DNA of 64,000 nucleotides from Streptomyces bicolor (GCF_000719285.1 NZ_JOFS01000016.1:84268-148267); one strand, 5' to 3'; positions 16,361-25,877 are shown, counted from the first letter of the stretch. Numbers and translations: made by a program. The notes: a model not told the origin generated them from the sequence alone.

Positions 16361-16430
16361 CTGAGCGGTAACGCCCTTGGGGGCGCGGGGAACTGCTGAG
16401 CGGTAACGCCCCTGGGGGCGCGGGGAACTG
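16361..16430. repeat. 35-bp tandem repeat, two copies
   Basis: Positions 16361-16395 and 16396-16430 are the same 35-bp unit with one difference (CCCTTGG versus CCCCTGG). The unit contains GGGGGCGCGGGGAACTG, and the flank reads GCGCGACCAGCCAC; both are familiar from dispersed intergenic repeats in many Streptomyces genomes. It lies between convergent genes. Confidence 0.75.
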
Positions 16431-16481
16431 CGCGACCAGCCACAGAGCACCCGCAGACGGCGTACCACAGCCGCCCTCCCA

Positions 16482-16527
16482 CGGCGGTCCCCCGCACAGC
16501 CCAGCGGCGGTCCCCCGCACAACCCAG
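16482..16527. repeat. 23-bp tandem repeat, two copies
   Basis: Positions 16482-16504 and 16505-16527 differ at one base; the unit begins CGGCGGTCCCCCGCACA. It lies immediately downstream of the SpoIIE phosphatase stop on the minus strand. Confidence 0.7.
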
Positions 16528-16541
16528 CGGCGCGCCCCCGC

Positions 16542-17843
16542 TCAGACGCCCCGGTCCAGCAACAACACGGCCACGTCATCCGTCAGCTCCCCGCCATTGA
16601 GGTCCCGGACCTCATTGACGGCGGCCCGCAGCAACGCCTCTCCCCGCAGGCCCTCATCCAGCTGCCGGCGGACCATCTCCACCATGCCGTCCTGCCCGAG
16701 CCGCTCCCGGCCCTCGCCGACACGTCCCTCGATGAGCCCGTCGGTGTAGAGCATCAGGCTCCACTCCGCTCCCAGCTTCACCTCCATGCGCGGCCACCGC
16801 GCACCCGGCAGCAGACCGAGCGCGGGCCCGTTGTTGTCGTACGGCAGCAACTGCGCCGGCCGCCCGGGCCGGGCAAGCAGCGGCGACGGATGCCCCGCGA
16901 GGCACAGCCCCGCCCGCCGCCCGTCCGGCGCGATGTCCACCGTGCAGAGGGTCGCGAAGATCTCGTCGTCGGCCCGCTCGTGCTCGAGGACCTGCTGGAG
17001 CGTCCCCAGCAGAGCGTCCCCACACAGCCCGGCCAGCGTCAGTGCCCGCCAGGCGATCCGCAGCTCCACACCGAGCGCCGCCTCGTCGGGACCGTGCCCG
17101 CAGACGTCGCCGATCATGGCGTGCACGGTGCCGTCGGCGGTGCGGACGACGTCGTAGAAGTCACCGCCCAGCAGGGCGCGCGACCGCCCCGGCCGATAGC
17201 GCGCGGCGAACCGCAGCGACGACCCCTGCAGCAGGGGCGTCGGCAGCAGGCCGCGCTCCAGCCGGCGGTTCTCCTGCGCCCGCATCCGGCCCTCGGCAAG
17301 GCGCCGCTCGGCCGTGTCGGAACGTTTCCTCTCCACCGCGTACCGGATCGCGCGGCTCAGCAGCCGCCCGTCCAGCTCGTCCCGGAAGAGGTAGTCCTGG
17401 GCGCCGACACGCACGGCCTCCGTGGCGCGCTCGGCGTCGCCGGACGCGGTGAGCGCGAGGACGGCGTGCCGGGGCGCGAGCTCCAGGACGTGCTTGAGCA
17501 CGGCCAGCTCGTCGTCGTCGGCGGCCCGGCCGGGCGCCGGCAGCGAGAGGTCCAGCAGGATGCAGTGGACGTCGTCGGTGAGCAGCCGCTCGGCCTCGGT
17601 GAGGTTGCGGGCGGTGCGCACCCGGATCGGCTTGCCGGCCGAGTCGAGCAGCTCGGGCACGAGTGCGGAGCCGCCGGGATCGTCCTCGATCAGCAGCAGC
17701 GTCAGATTGGTGTGGGTGGTGTTCTCGACCGTCTCTTCCTTACGCGGGGCCTCTTCCTTGGAGGTGCCGCCTCGGGACGCGGCCGGCGCCTGACCACTCT
17801 CCACGGCCGGGATCGCTCTCTGCCGCGGTATGGGTAGGGGCAT
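16542..17843 (-). CDS. response-regulator-fused PP2C/SpoIIE-type phosphatase
   Basis: 433 residues from ATG 17843 (GGAAGGA upstream). After a Pro/Ala-rich N-terminus, residues about 50-170 are a receiver domain: acidic pair in LLLIEDD, phospho-acceptor in CILLDLSLP, Thr in ALTASGD. The conserved Lys is replaced by Arg in YLFRDEL, so signalling may be atypical. A short coiled coil leads to a SpoIIE/RsbU phosphatase domain (GGDFYDVV, IGDVCGHGPDEAA, LYTDGLIEGR, LTDDVAVLLLD) with the metal-binding Asp/Gly positions intact. Such proteins dephosphorylate anti-anti-sigma factors and so control sigma-B-like factors; the partner is not encoded nearby. Confidence 0.85.
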   Translation of the reverse strand: MPLPIPRQRAIPAVESGQAPAASRGGTSKEEAPRKEETVENTTHTNLTLLLIEDDPGGSALVPELLDSAGKPIRVRTARNLTEAERLLTDDVHCILLDLSLPAPGRAADDDELAVLKHVLELAPRHAVLALTASGDAERATEAVRVGAQDYLFRDELDGRLLSRAIRYAVERKRSDTAERRLAEGRMRAQENRRLERGLLPTPLLQGSSLRFAARYRPGRSRALLGGDFYDVVRTADGTVHAMIGDVCGHGPDEAALGVELRIAWRALTLAGLCGDALLGTLQQVLEHERADDEIFATLCTVDIAPDGRRAGLCLAGHPSPLLARPGRPAQLLPYDNNGPALGLLPGARWPRMEVKLGAEWSLMLYTDGLIEGRVGEGRERLGQDGMVEMVRRQLDEGLRGEALLRAAVNEVRDLNGGELTDDVAVLLLDRGV

Positions 17844-18128
17844 CGTCTTGAGTTCCTTCCCTCCCCCCGAGGGCACTGGTGGGAACGAGGGACCTCGATC
17901 CACCGACGGGGACCATAGCGGTAGTCGGCGCCGCAACGGAATGGTGTGAGGCACGCCGCCTGGACACCAGCCCCTGTCATATGCCGCGTTTTGTACCGCA
18001 GTTGGACAGGCCGCGGGCGGCGTGGGGATGACGAACGTCACGTCAGCGCGGAGTTTGGGAGCGATGTGACGTGGGGTGGGTCACGTGGCGAGGGTCACGG
18101 CCCAGCAGTCACAAGCCGCCCTGAATCC

Positions 18129-19220
18129 TCACGCATCGGGCCGAACCACCCCGAGGATCGGCATCGAGCCGGCCCCCGCGACCGTCACCGTCCGCCCCGG
18201 GCGCGGGGCGTGGATGATGGCGCCGTCGCCGATGTACAGGGCGACATGGCTGGCATCGTCGTTGTAGAGGATGAGATCGCCGGGGCGCATGTCCGCGACG
18301 TCGATGCGCTTCAGCTGCTTCCACTGCTCCTGCGAGGTCCGCGGAATGCCGCTCCCGGCGCTCGCCCATGCCTGTGACGTGAGCCCCGAGCAGTCATACG
18401 TCTTCGGCCCCTCGGCGCCCCATTCGTACGGTTTGCCCAGCTGGGCGGTGGCGTACTCGACGGCCTTGCGGCCCTGCTCCGAGGCCTTGGTGTCGAGGTC
18501 CTTCAGGATGCCGGAGTCCAGCCAGGCGGTCTGCGCCTGGTAGGCGGCCTCCTCCTCCAGCTCGGCGAGGCGCTCGCGCTCCTCCTTCTCCAGCTGGGAT
18601 TCGAGCTGTTCGGCGGCCTTGATCTGCTTCTCGATCTTCTTCTGCGCGGCCGCCTTGGCCTTGCGGCCCGCCTCCAGCTTCTGCCACTGGGCGGAGGCGT
18701 CCTTGGCGTACTGCTCCAAGTCCTGCTGGGTACGGGTCATTTCGCCCAGCAGCCCCTTGGTCGCGCGCTCACCCTGCAGCACCCGCCCCGCGCCGTCCAG
18801 GAACTCCTGCGGGTCGTCACTGAGCATCAGCTTCGCCTCGTCGGGCAGACCCCCGGCGCGATACTGAGCCGCGGCCGCCGCACCGGCCCGCTTCCTCAAC
18901 TCGGCGAGCCTCTCCTGCCCTTTGACGATCCTCTTCGCCAACTCGACGATCTCGGCGGACTGCTTCTGGGCCGCCTCCTCGGCGGCGTTGTACTCGTCGG
19001 TGGCGACGGCCGCGGCGTGGTAGAGCTTCTCGAGCCGCTGGCGGACCTCCTCAAGGTCCTTGTTCGACACGGGGGTCCGGGGCGAGGCGGATGAGGCGCC
19101 CGGCGATGGGGTGGGGGTGGGGGTGGGTGCCGCGAACGCCGTGCCTGGTGCCGCCAGTGCGGTGACCGCGCAGACGACGATCACGGCCGATGCGATCAGG
19201 CCGCGCTTGCCCGAGCCCAT
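18129..19220 (-). CDS. secreted NlpC/P60 peptidoglycan endopeptidase
   Basis: About 363 residues from ATG 19220 (TTG 19235 is also possible). A signal peptide (KRGLIASAVIVVCAVTALAAP, ending AFA) is followed by a PT/SP-rich linker and a long coiled coil (about residues 50-240). The C-terminal NlpC/P60 domain carries the triad Cys277 (YDCSGL), His325 (SHVALYIGDG) and His337 (IIHAPRPG). This is the RipA/CwlO-like architecture: a DL-endopeptidase cutting between D-Glu and diaminopimelate, with the coiled coil controlling activity. No ydaO (c-di-AMP) riboswitch is recognisable upstream. Confidence 0.9.
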   Translation of the reverse strand: MGSGKRGLIASAVIVVCAVTALAAPGTAFAAPTPTPTPSPGASSASPRTPVSNKDLEEVRQRLEKLYHAAAVATDEYNAAEEAAQKQSAEIVELAKRIVKGQERLAELRKRAGAAAAAQYRAGGLPDEAKLMLSDDPQEFLDGAGRVLQGERATKGLLGEMTRTQQDLEQYAKDASAQWQKLEAGRKAKAAAQKKIEKQIKAAEQLESQLEKEERERLAELEEEAAYQAQTAWLDSGILKDLDTKASEQGRKAVEYATAQLGKPYEWGAEGPKTYDCSGLTSQAWASAGSGIPRTSQEQWKQLKRIDVADMRPGDLILYNDDASHVALYIGDGAIIHAPRPGRTVTVAGAGSMPILGVVRPDA

Positions 19221-19387
19221 ACCTGTTGCCCCCAAACTGATGTCCCGTCAGTAACCTACGAGCGTCCGGGGGATCGTGCCACGACGGCGCGCAAAGTGAC
19301 AGAGGTCTGCTTCCCCCCTTTCCCTCCCCGTCATGACGTTCTCCCCGCCTTTGTGACGAACGACTCGTGGAGATCGTTCCCCGCAGG

Positions 19388-20206
19388 TCATGCCCGGGGC
19401 GCCAACGCCTCCCACCGCACGGTCACTTCACCCTGCCGCCACCGCACCGGCCCGTCCGTCACCGGCCAGTCGACGGCGAGGTCCCGCACCGCCCGGATCC
19501 AGCGCTGACGTGCGCCGTAGGACGCGTAGGGCGCGGCGGCGGCCCAGGCGCGGTCGAAGTCGCGAAGGAAGGCATGCACGGGCTCACCGGTGATGTTGCG
19601 GTGAATGAGCGCCTTGGGCAGTCGCTCGGCGAGATCCGACGGCCGCTCCAGCGCCCCCAGCCGCGTGGCGAAGGTGACCGTACGCGGCCCCTCCGGCCCG
19701 AGCGCGACCCACACATGCCGCCGCCCGATCTCGTCACAGGTCCCCTCGACGAGCAGCCCGCCACGAGCCCCCGACACCGGATCGGCCGGCGCGAGCCGTG
19801 CACACAGCCGCTCCCAGACCTTCGCGACCTCACCCTCCTCGTACTGCCGCAGCACATTCGCGGCCCGCACGAGCACCGGCCGCTGGGGAATCGGAATCTC
19901 GAACCCCCCGTGCCGAAAGACCAGGCCCTCCCGCTCGTACGACCTGGCGGCGGCCACCCGGGCCGGTTCGATCTCGACACCGACCACACGCGCGCGTGGC
20001 GCCACGGTACGCAGCCGCCCGAGCAGCTCCACGGCGGTCCAGGGGGCGGCCCCGTACCCGAGATCGACGGCGACAGGATCCGCCGCCCGCCGCAGCTCGG
20101 CCCCGTGCACATGGGCGATCCACCGGTCCATACGGCGCAGCCGATTGGGATTGGTGGTCCCGCGCGTGACAGTGCCCACGGGTCGGGCGGAGGCGCGGGA
20201 TGACAT
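19388..20206 (-). CDS. class I SAM-dependent methyltransferase-like protein
   Basis: 272 residues from ATG 20206. A SAM-binding motif I variant occurs at VAVDLGYGAAPWTAVELLGRL and motif II at VVGVEIEPARVAAA. Near the C-terminus are RDFDRAW and YGARQRW. Unlike canonical enzymes the glycine loop is GYGAAPW. It is adjacent to and divergent from mshA (192-bp gap). The substrate is unknown. Confidence 0.7.
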   Translation of the reverse strand: MSSRASARPVGTVTRGTTNPNRLRRMDRWIAHVHGAELRRAADPVAVDLGYGAAPWTAVELLGRLRTVAPRARVVGVEIEPARVAAARSYEREGLVFRHGGFEIPIPQRPVLVRAANVLRQYEEGEVAKVWERLCARLAPADPVSGARGGLLVEGTCDEIGRRHVWVALGPEGPRTVTFATRLGALERPSDLAERLPKALIHRNITGEPVHAFLRDFDRAWAAAAPYASYGARQRWIRAVRDLAVDWPVTDGPVRWRQGEVTVRWEALAPRA

Positions 20207-20398
20207 GCATACGAGGGTAAGCGGCGAGAAGCGGGCCGCCCGCCACGCACCCAAGCCCCGAACAGTTGAGCGACCCCCGGTAATTCCTGGGTAAAAACCA
20301 CCCCACCCGGAATGGGAACCCCTCCCTCCGCTGTTGCACCCCCGTGGAGGGCCCCACCCCCTCCGTCCGGCATGCCCGCAGCCAAGGAGGACCGCCAC

Positions 20399-21691
20399 GT
20401 GAGCCGACTGAGGCTCCATCGCCGCCCCCGCCGCGTAGCCATGCTCTCCGTGCACACCTCCCCGCTCCACCAGCCCGGCACAGGCGACGCCGGCGGCATG
20501 AACGTATACATCGTGGAGCTCGCGCAGCGCCTCGCCGCGATCAACATCGAGGTGGAGATCTTCACCCGCACGACCGCCGCCGACCTCCCGCCCACCGTCG
20601 AGCTGTCCCCCGGCGTCCTCGTCCGCCATATCGACGCGGGCCCCTACGAGGGCCTCAACAAGGAAGACCTCCCCGCCCAGCTCTGCGCCTTCACACACGG
20701 TGTGATGCAGACCTGGGCCGGTCACCGCCCCGGCCACTACGACCTGGTCCACTCCCACTACTGGCTCTCCGGCCACGTCGGCTGGCTGGCGGCCCAGCGC
20801 TGGGGCGCCCCGTTGGTGCACGCCATGCACACCATGGCCAAGGTCAAGAACGCCAACCTGGCCGACGGCGACACCCCCGAACCCGCCGCCCGCGTCATCG
20901 GCGAAACGCAGATCGTCGAGGCCGCGGACCGCCTCATCGCCAACACCTCCGAAGAGGCCGACGAACTGGTACGGCACTACCACGCCGACCGGGGCAAGGT
21001 CGCCGTCGTCCACCCCGGCGTGAATCTCTCCCGCTTCTCGCCCGCAGACGGCCGATCCGCCGCCCGAGCCCGCCTGGACCTCCCCCAGGACGCCCTGATC
21101 CCGCTCTTCGCGGGCCGCATCCAGCCCCTGAAGGCCCCCGACATCCTCCTGCGCGCGGTGGCCGTCCTCCTCGACGAACGCCCCGAGCTCCGCTCCCGCA
21201 TCCTCGTTCCGGTCGTCGGCGGCCCCAGCGGCAGCGGCCTCGCCAAGCCCGAGGGCCTGCAGAAGCTGGCCGCCCGCCTGGGCATCGCGGACGTCGTACG
21301 GTTCCGCCCGCCCGTCGGCCAGGACCAGCTCGCGGACTGGTTCCGGGCGGCATCGGTGCTGGTGATGCCGTCGTACAGCGAATCGTTCGGCCTGGTGGCC
21401 ATCGAGGCGCAGGCGGCAGGCACACCCGTGCTGGCGGCAGCGGTGGGCGGCCTGCCGGTGGCCGTGCGGGACGGCCACACCGGCTTCCTGGTCCAGGGCC
21501 ACAATCCGGCCCACTACGCGCGCGTGCTCGGCGCCTTCGCCGACGACCCCCATCTGTCCCCACGGATGGGCGAGGCCGCGGCCAGGCACGCCCAGTCCTT
21601 CGGCTGGGACGCGGCGGCGGCCGCCACGGCGGACGTCTATGTGGCCGCGAGCCACGCCCACCGGCGTCGCGTACGCTCCCACCATGGCTGA
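20399..21691 (+). CDS. mshA: D-inositol-3-phosphate glycosyltransferase (mycothiol biosynthesis)
   Basis: 430 residues from GTG 20399, 8 bp after AAGGAGG; ATG 20372 is a weaker alternative. GT4-type glycosyltransferase: GGMNVYIVELAQRL near the N-terminus, VHSHYWLSG, VVHPGVNLSRF, GRIQPLKAPD, and the EX7E region SYSESFGLVAIEAQAAG. MshA transfers GlcNAc from UDP-GlcNAc to 1L-myo-inositol-1-phosphate, the first committed step of mycothiol synthesis in the cytoplasm. The stop overlaps the next start by 8 bp, indicating translational coupling with the YbjN-like gene. Confidence 0.93.
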   Translation: MSRLRLHRRPRRVAMLSVHTSPLHQPGTGDAGGMNVYIVELAQRLAAINIEVEIFTRTTAADLPPTVELSPGVLVRHIDAGPYEGLNKEDLPAQLCAFTHGVMQTWAGHRPGHYDLVHSHYWLSGHVGWLAAQRWGAPLVHAMHTMAKVKNANLADGDTPEPAARVIGETQIVEAADRLIANTSEEADELVRHYHADRGKVAVVHPGVNLSRFSPADGRSAARARLDLPQDALIPLFAGRIQPLKAPDILLRAVAVLLDERPELRSRILVPVVGGPSGSGLAKPEGLQKLAARLGIADVVRFRPPVGQDQLADWFRAASVLVMPSYSESFGLVAIEAQAAGTPVLAAAVGGLPVAVRDGHTGFLVQGHNPAHYARVLGAFADDPHLSPRMGEAAARHAQSFGWDAAAAATADVYVAASHAHRRRVRSHHG

Positions 21692-22184
21692 CGCACAGAA
21701 GGCGGCGCAGGTCGTCGAGGGGGCCCTGAAGGACGCCGAGCTGGAGTGGGAGAGCCCCGCCCCCGGCACCTACGTCGTCAAGCTCCCCGGCACCCACAAG
21801 CTGTCGACGACGGTCTCCCTGCTCGTCGGCCGCCACTCCCTCTCCCTGAACGCCTTCGTCATCCGCCACCCCGACGAGAACGAACCCGGCGTCCACCGCT
21901 GGCTCCTGGAGCGCAACCTCAAGCTGTACGGCGTGAGTTACGCCGTCGACCGGCTCGGCGACGTCTACGTCACCGCCAAGCTCCCGCTCGCCGCCGTCAC
22001 CCCCGACGAGATCGACCGCCTCCTCGGCCAGGTCCTGGAGGCGGCGGACGGAGCCTTCAACACCCTCCTGGAGCTGGGCTTCGCGTCCGCGATCCGCAAG
22101 GAGTACGAGTGGCGAGTCGCGCGCGGCGAGTCGACACGGAACCTGGACGCGTTCACTCACCTGACCCAGCGCCCCGCCGACTGA
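21684..22184 (+). CDS. YbjN-domain protein
   Basis: 166 residues. ATG 21684 lies inside the last codons of mshA (overlap ATGGCTGA). The sequence (YVVKLPGTHKL, GRHSLSLNAFVIRHPDENE, WLLERNLKLYGVSYAVDRLGD) matches the actinobacterial YbjN family, which has a type III secretion chaperone-like fold and unknown biochemical role. The mshA-ybjN-gpmA-phoR/phoP order is also found in mycobacteria (Rv0486-Rv0491), so the association is old. Confidence 0.85.
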   Translation: MADAQKAAQVVEGALKDAELEWESPAPGTYVVKLPGTHKLSTTVSLLVGRHSLSLNAFVIRHPDENEPGVHRWLLERNLKLYGVSYAVDRLGDVYVTAKLPLAAVTPDEIDRLLGQVLEAADGAFNTLLELGFASAIRKEYEWRVARGESTRNLDAFTHLTQRPAD

Positions 22185-22188
22185 GTTC

Positions 22189-23010
22189 TCAGCGCGCGCT
22201 GTTCCGGTAACGCCCCGGCGGCACCCCCACCAGCTTCCGGAAGTGCCGGGTGAGATGGGACTGGTCGTGGAACCCGGTCGCGACGGCCACCTCGGCCGGC
22301 GGCCGGCCCTCCAGGAGCAGCCGGCGGGCGCGGTCGACGCGGCGGGACATCAGGTACTGGTGCGGGGCGATGCCGTACGCGGTGCTGAACGACCGTACGA
22401 GATGGGCGGGATGGGCCTGGAGCAGTGCCGCCGCCTCGTCGAGGGCGATGCCCTGGACCACCCGCTCGTCGAGGAGTTCGCGTAGCCGGCGGGCGAGGAC
22501 GGGGTCGCGGCGGGGGGCGTCCGGGCCGGCTCCGGGCCGCAGATGGGCGCGCAGCCGGTCGCCGATGAGGGTGAGCCTGCTGTCGGCCTCCAGCTCGTCG
22601 CCGGGGTGGGCGAGGGCGGAGTGCAACTGGCCGACGCGCAACCGCAGGACGGGATCGCGCAGGTCGGGGGAGTCGACGGCCGGGCCGATCAGGTCGTCAC
22701 CCAGTCGCGTGCCGTCCAGATACAGGACCCGCTTGCGGAAGCCGTGCGGGGTGGCGGGGGAGCCGTTGTGCGGGACATGCGGCGGGAGGAGGGACACCGT
22801 GTCGTGCGGGGTGCCGTGCTCGTGCCGGTCGAGGTCGTAACGTACGGCGCCGTCGTCGACGATGAGCAGCGTCCAGGCCTCGTGGACGTGCATCGGGTAC
22901 GCGTACTCGGTGAAGTGGGCGTGGAAGACCTCGGTGACGCCCGGGACACGGGGACGCCACGCGGTCACTTCCTGCCGGGTGGCCTGGCGGGTGACTTGCC
23001 GGGTGGCCAT
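22189..23010 (-). CDS. AraC-family regulator
   Basis: 273 residues from ATG 23010. The N-terminal half is a cupin-like AraC_binding domain (FTEYAYPMHVHEAWTLLIVDDG, SLLPPHVPHNG). The C-terminal two helix-turn-helix modules are intact: IALDEAAALLQAHPAHLVRSF and PPAEVAVATGFHDQSHLTRHF. The first codons encode a short VTRQATRQ repeat. It is divergent from the DUF2000 gene with a 49-bp gap and most likely regulates it. Confidence 0.88.
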   Translation of the reverse strand: MATRQVTRQATRQEVTAWRPRVPGVTEVFHAHFTEYAYPMHVHEAWTLLIVDDGAVRYDLDRHEHGTPHDTVSLLPPHVPHNGSPATPHGFRKRVLYLDGTRLGDDLIGPAVDSPDLRDPVLRLRVGQLHSALAHPGDELEADSRLTLIGDRLRAHLRPGAGPDAPRRDPVLARRLRELLDERVVQGIALDEAAALLQAHPAHLVRSFSTAYGIAPHQYLMSRRVDRARRLLLEGRPPAEVAVATGFHDQSHLTRHFRKLVGVPPGRYRNSAR

Positions 23011-23059
23011 GCAAAGAACGTACAAGACCGATCCGTACGGCGGCCGCCAGTCTCGTCGT

Positions 23060-23497
23060 ATGAGTGAGACGAGTGCTGAACCCCCTGTTCGTTTCGACAC
23101 GAAGATCGCCGTGCTGCTGCGCGAGGACCTGGAGACCTGGCAGCGGCTGAACGTCACCGCGTTCCTGGTCAGCGGCCTGGGAACGCAGCTTCCGGAGGTG
23201 ATCGGGGAGCCGTACGAGGACGCGGGCGGCGTGCCCTACCTGCCGATGCTCCGCCAGCCGGTGCTGGTCTTCGAGGGCACGAAGGAGACGCTGACGACGG
23301 CCCACGCGCGCGTGCTGTCGCGTTCCCTCCCGCGCGCGGTCTTCACCTCCGACCTCTTCGCGACGGGCAACGACCGTGACAACCGGGCGGCCGTGCGGGC
23401 CGTGGGCACGGGCGAGCTGGACCTGGTGGGGCTGGCGGTGTACGGGCCGCGGAACGCGGTGGACAAGGTGATGAAGGGGGCGCACATGCACCCGTGA
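23060..23497 (+). CDS. DUF2000-family protein
   Basis: 145 residues, ATG 23060. The sequence (FDTKIAVLLREDLETWQRLNV, LPMLRQPVLVFEG, FATGNDRDNRAAV, LVGLAVYGPRNAVDKVMKGA) fits DUF2000, a peptidyl-tRNA hydrolase II-like fold of unknown function often found beside AraC regulators. Divergent from such a regulator here. Confidence 0.8.
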   Translation: MSETSAEPPVRFDTKIAVLLREDLETWQRLNVTAFLVSGLGTQLPEVIGEPYEDAGGVPYLPMLRQPVLVFEGTKETLTTAHARVLSRSLPRAVFTSDLFATGNDRDNRAAVRAVGTGELDLVGLAVYGPRNAVDKVMKGAHMHP

Positions 23498-23540
23498 GCG
23501 CCCGCCACGGCTGTTGAGTGGCTGCGAGGGCGGCACGGGC

Positions 23541-24797
23541 TCAGGCCGCGCTGACCTCGGGCTTCGCGTCGGCCGGGGTCTCGGCGGCGGCCGGTGCCTC
23601 GGCGGGCAGCCGGCGCATCAGGGCGCCGTACCCGATCGCCGCCGCCGTCCCGACGACCGCGCACAGTCCCCACAGCCACTCGGCACCGAACCGGTCGATA
23701 ACGAATCCGGACATGAGGGGCGCCACCAGGGCCGCCACCGACCAGGACAGGGTGTACATGCCCTGGTAGCGGCCGCGTCCGTGGGCGGGGGAGAGACGTA
23801 CGACGAGGCCGGTCTGGGTGGGCGCGTTCAGCATCTCGCCGAGCGTCCACACGCACACGGTCAGCGCGAAGACGCCGACGGACCCCGCGAAGGTGGTGAG
23901 TCCGAAGCCGTACCCGGCGAGCAGGGACGAGACGATGAGGATCCGCCCGGTGTCGCGTCGCTCGATGAACCGTGTGACCGGGATCTGCAGGGCGACGATC
24001 AGCACACCGTTGACGGCGATGGCGAGACCGTAGTCGGCGGGGGAGAACCCGGCCTCACCCATCGCCACCGGCAGCCCCACCGAGCCCTGCTGGAAGATGA
24101 ACGCGACGAGGAAGGACAGACCGACGACGCTCATGAAGCGCCCGTCGCGCAGGACGGTCCCGAGCCGCACCTCGTCGCCGGCCTTTTCCCTCTTGGTGGC
24201 CTGGGGCCGCGACTCCGGCAGCTTCACGAACACCACGACCGCGCAGACGGCCGTCATCCCCGCCTCGATCAGGAACCCGGCGAGGTAGCTGACCTCGGCG
24301 ATGAACCCGGCGGCCATGGAGGAGACGGCGAACCCGAGGTTGATGGCCCAGTAGTTGAGCGAGAAGGCCCGTACTCGGTCCTCGGGCCGCACGATGTCGG
24401 CCATCATCGCCTGCACGGCGGGCCGGGAGGCGTTGGAGGCGGCGCCGACGAGGAACGCCACGGCGGCGATCGCGACGGGGTGGTGCACGAAGCCGAGCGC
24501 GGCCACGGACACGGCGGTGGCGGCCTGGGCGACGAGGAGGGTCGGCCGCCGGCCGATCCGGTCGGTCATGACCCCGGCCCCGATCGACGAGATGACGCCG
24601 CCGAGGCCGTGCAGCGAGGCGACGAGGCCGGCGTAGGAGGCGGAGTAGCCGCGGTCGATGGTGAGGTACAGAGCCATGAAGGTGGCCACGAAGGCGCCGA
24701 GCCGGTTCACCAGCGTGCTGGTCCACAGCCACCAGAACTCGCGGGGGAGCCCGGAGACGGTCTCCCGGGTGGCACGTCTCAGGGCGGCGACGGACAT
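23541..24797 (-). CDS. MFS transporter
   Basis: 418 residues from ATG 24797. About twelve hydrophobic segments; the MFS motif A appears as GVMTDRIGRRPTLL after TM2, and a large charged central loop (ESRPQATKREKAGDE) separates the halves. The C-terminus is a short Ala/Glu/Pro-rich tail. The closest style is MDR-like drug exporters (DHA1); the substrate cannot be deduced. The convergent 43-bp gap to DUF2000 holds no clear hairpin. Confidence 0.88.
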   Translation of the reverse strand: MSVAALRRATRETVSGLPREFWWLWTSTLVNRLGAFVATFMALYLTIDRGYSASYAGLVASLHGLGGVISSIGAGVMTDRIGRRPTLLVAQAATAVSVAALGFVHHPVAIAAVAFLVGAASNASRPAVQAMMADIVRPEDRVRAFSLNYWAINLGFAVSSMAAGFIAEVSYLAGFLIEAGMTAVCAVVVFVKLPESRPQATKREKAGDEVRLGTVLRDGRFMSVVGLSFLVAFIFQQGSVGLPVAMGEAGFSPADYGLAIAVNGVLIVALQIPVTRFIERRDTGRILIVSSLLAGYGFGLTTFAGSVGVFALTVCVWTLGEMLNAPTQTGLVVRLSPAHGRGRYQGMYTLSWSVAALVAPLMSGFVIDRFGAEWLWGLCAVVGTAAAIGYGALMRRLPAEAPAAAETPADAKPEVSAA

Positions 24798-24949
24798 ACG
24801 GATCCCCCACGGATGTAAGAAGCTCAGGCGGCACCCGCAACTTACAAGCGTGGGGTCTTCGGGGACCACCGGATTAACAGATCCCGTCAACCGTCCGCTC
24901 TTCGAGAGCCCGGCGCACCCGGCCAAAGCCTTCGATTACGCTCGGACGC

Positions 24950-25711
24950 ATGGCCGACGCACCGTACAAGCTGATCCTCCTCCGCCACGGCGAGAGCGAA
25001 TGGAACGCGAAGAACCTGTTCACCGGCTGGGTGGACGTCAACCTCAACGAGAAGGGCGAGAAGGAGGCGGTCCGCGGTGGCGAGCTCCTGAAGGACGCCG
25101 ATCTCCTCCCCGACGTGGTCCACACGTCCCTCCAGAAGCGCGCGATCCGCACGGCCCAGCTGGCGCTGGAGGCGGCCGACCGCCACTGGATCCCGGTCCA
25201 CCGCTCGTGGCGCCTGAACGAGCGCCACTACGGCGCCCTCCAGGGCAAGGACAAGGCCCAGACCCTCGCCGAGTTCGGCGAGGAGCAGTTCATGCTGTGG
25301 CGCCGCTCCTACGACACCCCGCCCCCGCCCCTCGAGGACGGCACGGAGTTCTCCCAGTCGGACGACCCGCGCTACGCGACGATCCCGCCGGAGCTGCGCC
25401 CCCGTACGGAGTGCCTGAAGGACGTCGTCGTCCGCATGCTCCCGTACTGGTACGACGGCATCGTCCCCGACCTCCTGACAGGCCGCACGGTCCTCGTCGC
25501 GGCCCACGGCAACAGCCTGCGCGCCCTGGTCAAGCACCTCGACGGCATCTCCGACGCCGACATCGCGGGCCTGAACATCCCGACGGGCATCCCCCTGTAC
25601 TACGAGCTCGACGCCGACTTCAAGCCGGTGACGCCCGGTGGGAAGTACCTTGACCCGGAGGCGGCTGCGGCTGCTATTGAGGCGGTCAAGAACCAGGGCA
25701 AGAAGAAGTAA
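24950..25711 (+). CDS. gpmA: 2,3-bisphosphoglycerate-dependent phosphoglycerate mutase
   Basis: 253 residues. The phospho-histidine is His13 in [10 protein letters not shown]; other motifs include [21 protein letters not shown] and the second His in [11 protein letters not shown]. Interconverts 3- and 2-phosphoglycerate in glycolysis. A strong terminator follows. Its place between mshA and the pho genes is conserved with mycobacteria. Confidence 0.97.
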   Translation: MADAPYKLILLRHGESEWNAKNLFTGWVDVNLNEKGEKEAVRGGELLKDADLLPDVVHTSLQKRAIRTAQLALEAADRHWIPVHRSWRLNERHYGALQGKDKAQTLAEFGEEQFMLWRRSYDTPPPPLEDGTEFSQSDDPRYATIPPELRPRTECLKDVVVRMLPYWYDGIVPDLLTGRTVLVAAHGNSLRALVKHLDGISDADIAGLNIPTGIPLYYELDADFKPVTPGGKYLDPEAAAAAIEAVKNQGKKK

Positions 25712-25722
25712 CGCGGCACGAT

Positions 25723-25763
25723 CAAGCCCCCTGCCTGCGGTTTCTCCGCTGGTAGGGGGCTTG
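25723..25763 (+). terminator. rho-independent terminator of gpmA
   Basis: CAAGCCCCCT (25723-25732) and AGGGGGCTTG (25754-25763) form perfect 10-bp arms followed by TTGCTGT, 12 bp after the gpmA stop codon. Confidence 0.85.
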
Positions 25764-25877
25764 TTGCTGTGCTGGGGCATGACTGTGGCGGTGGGGGCGG
25801 GACCACACGTGGGGGACGTCGACATGATCCGAGAGTCCAGGCACGCCGCCCTGCCGTGAAGTCGCCGCCCGGCTGGG

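Noticed and set aside
16361..16430. Short direct repeats considered as a CRISPR array
   Set aside because: Two abutting copies with no spacers and no cas genes; it is a simple tandem repeat.
19221..19387. ydaO-type (c-di-AMP) riboswitch in the NlpC/P60 leader
   Set aside because: Such riboswitches often precede cell-wall hydrolases in actinobacteria, but the characteristic paired core is not recognisable in these 167 bp.
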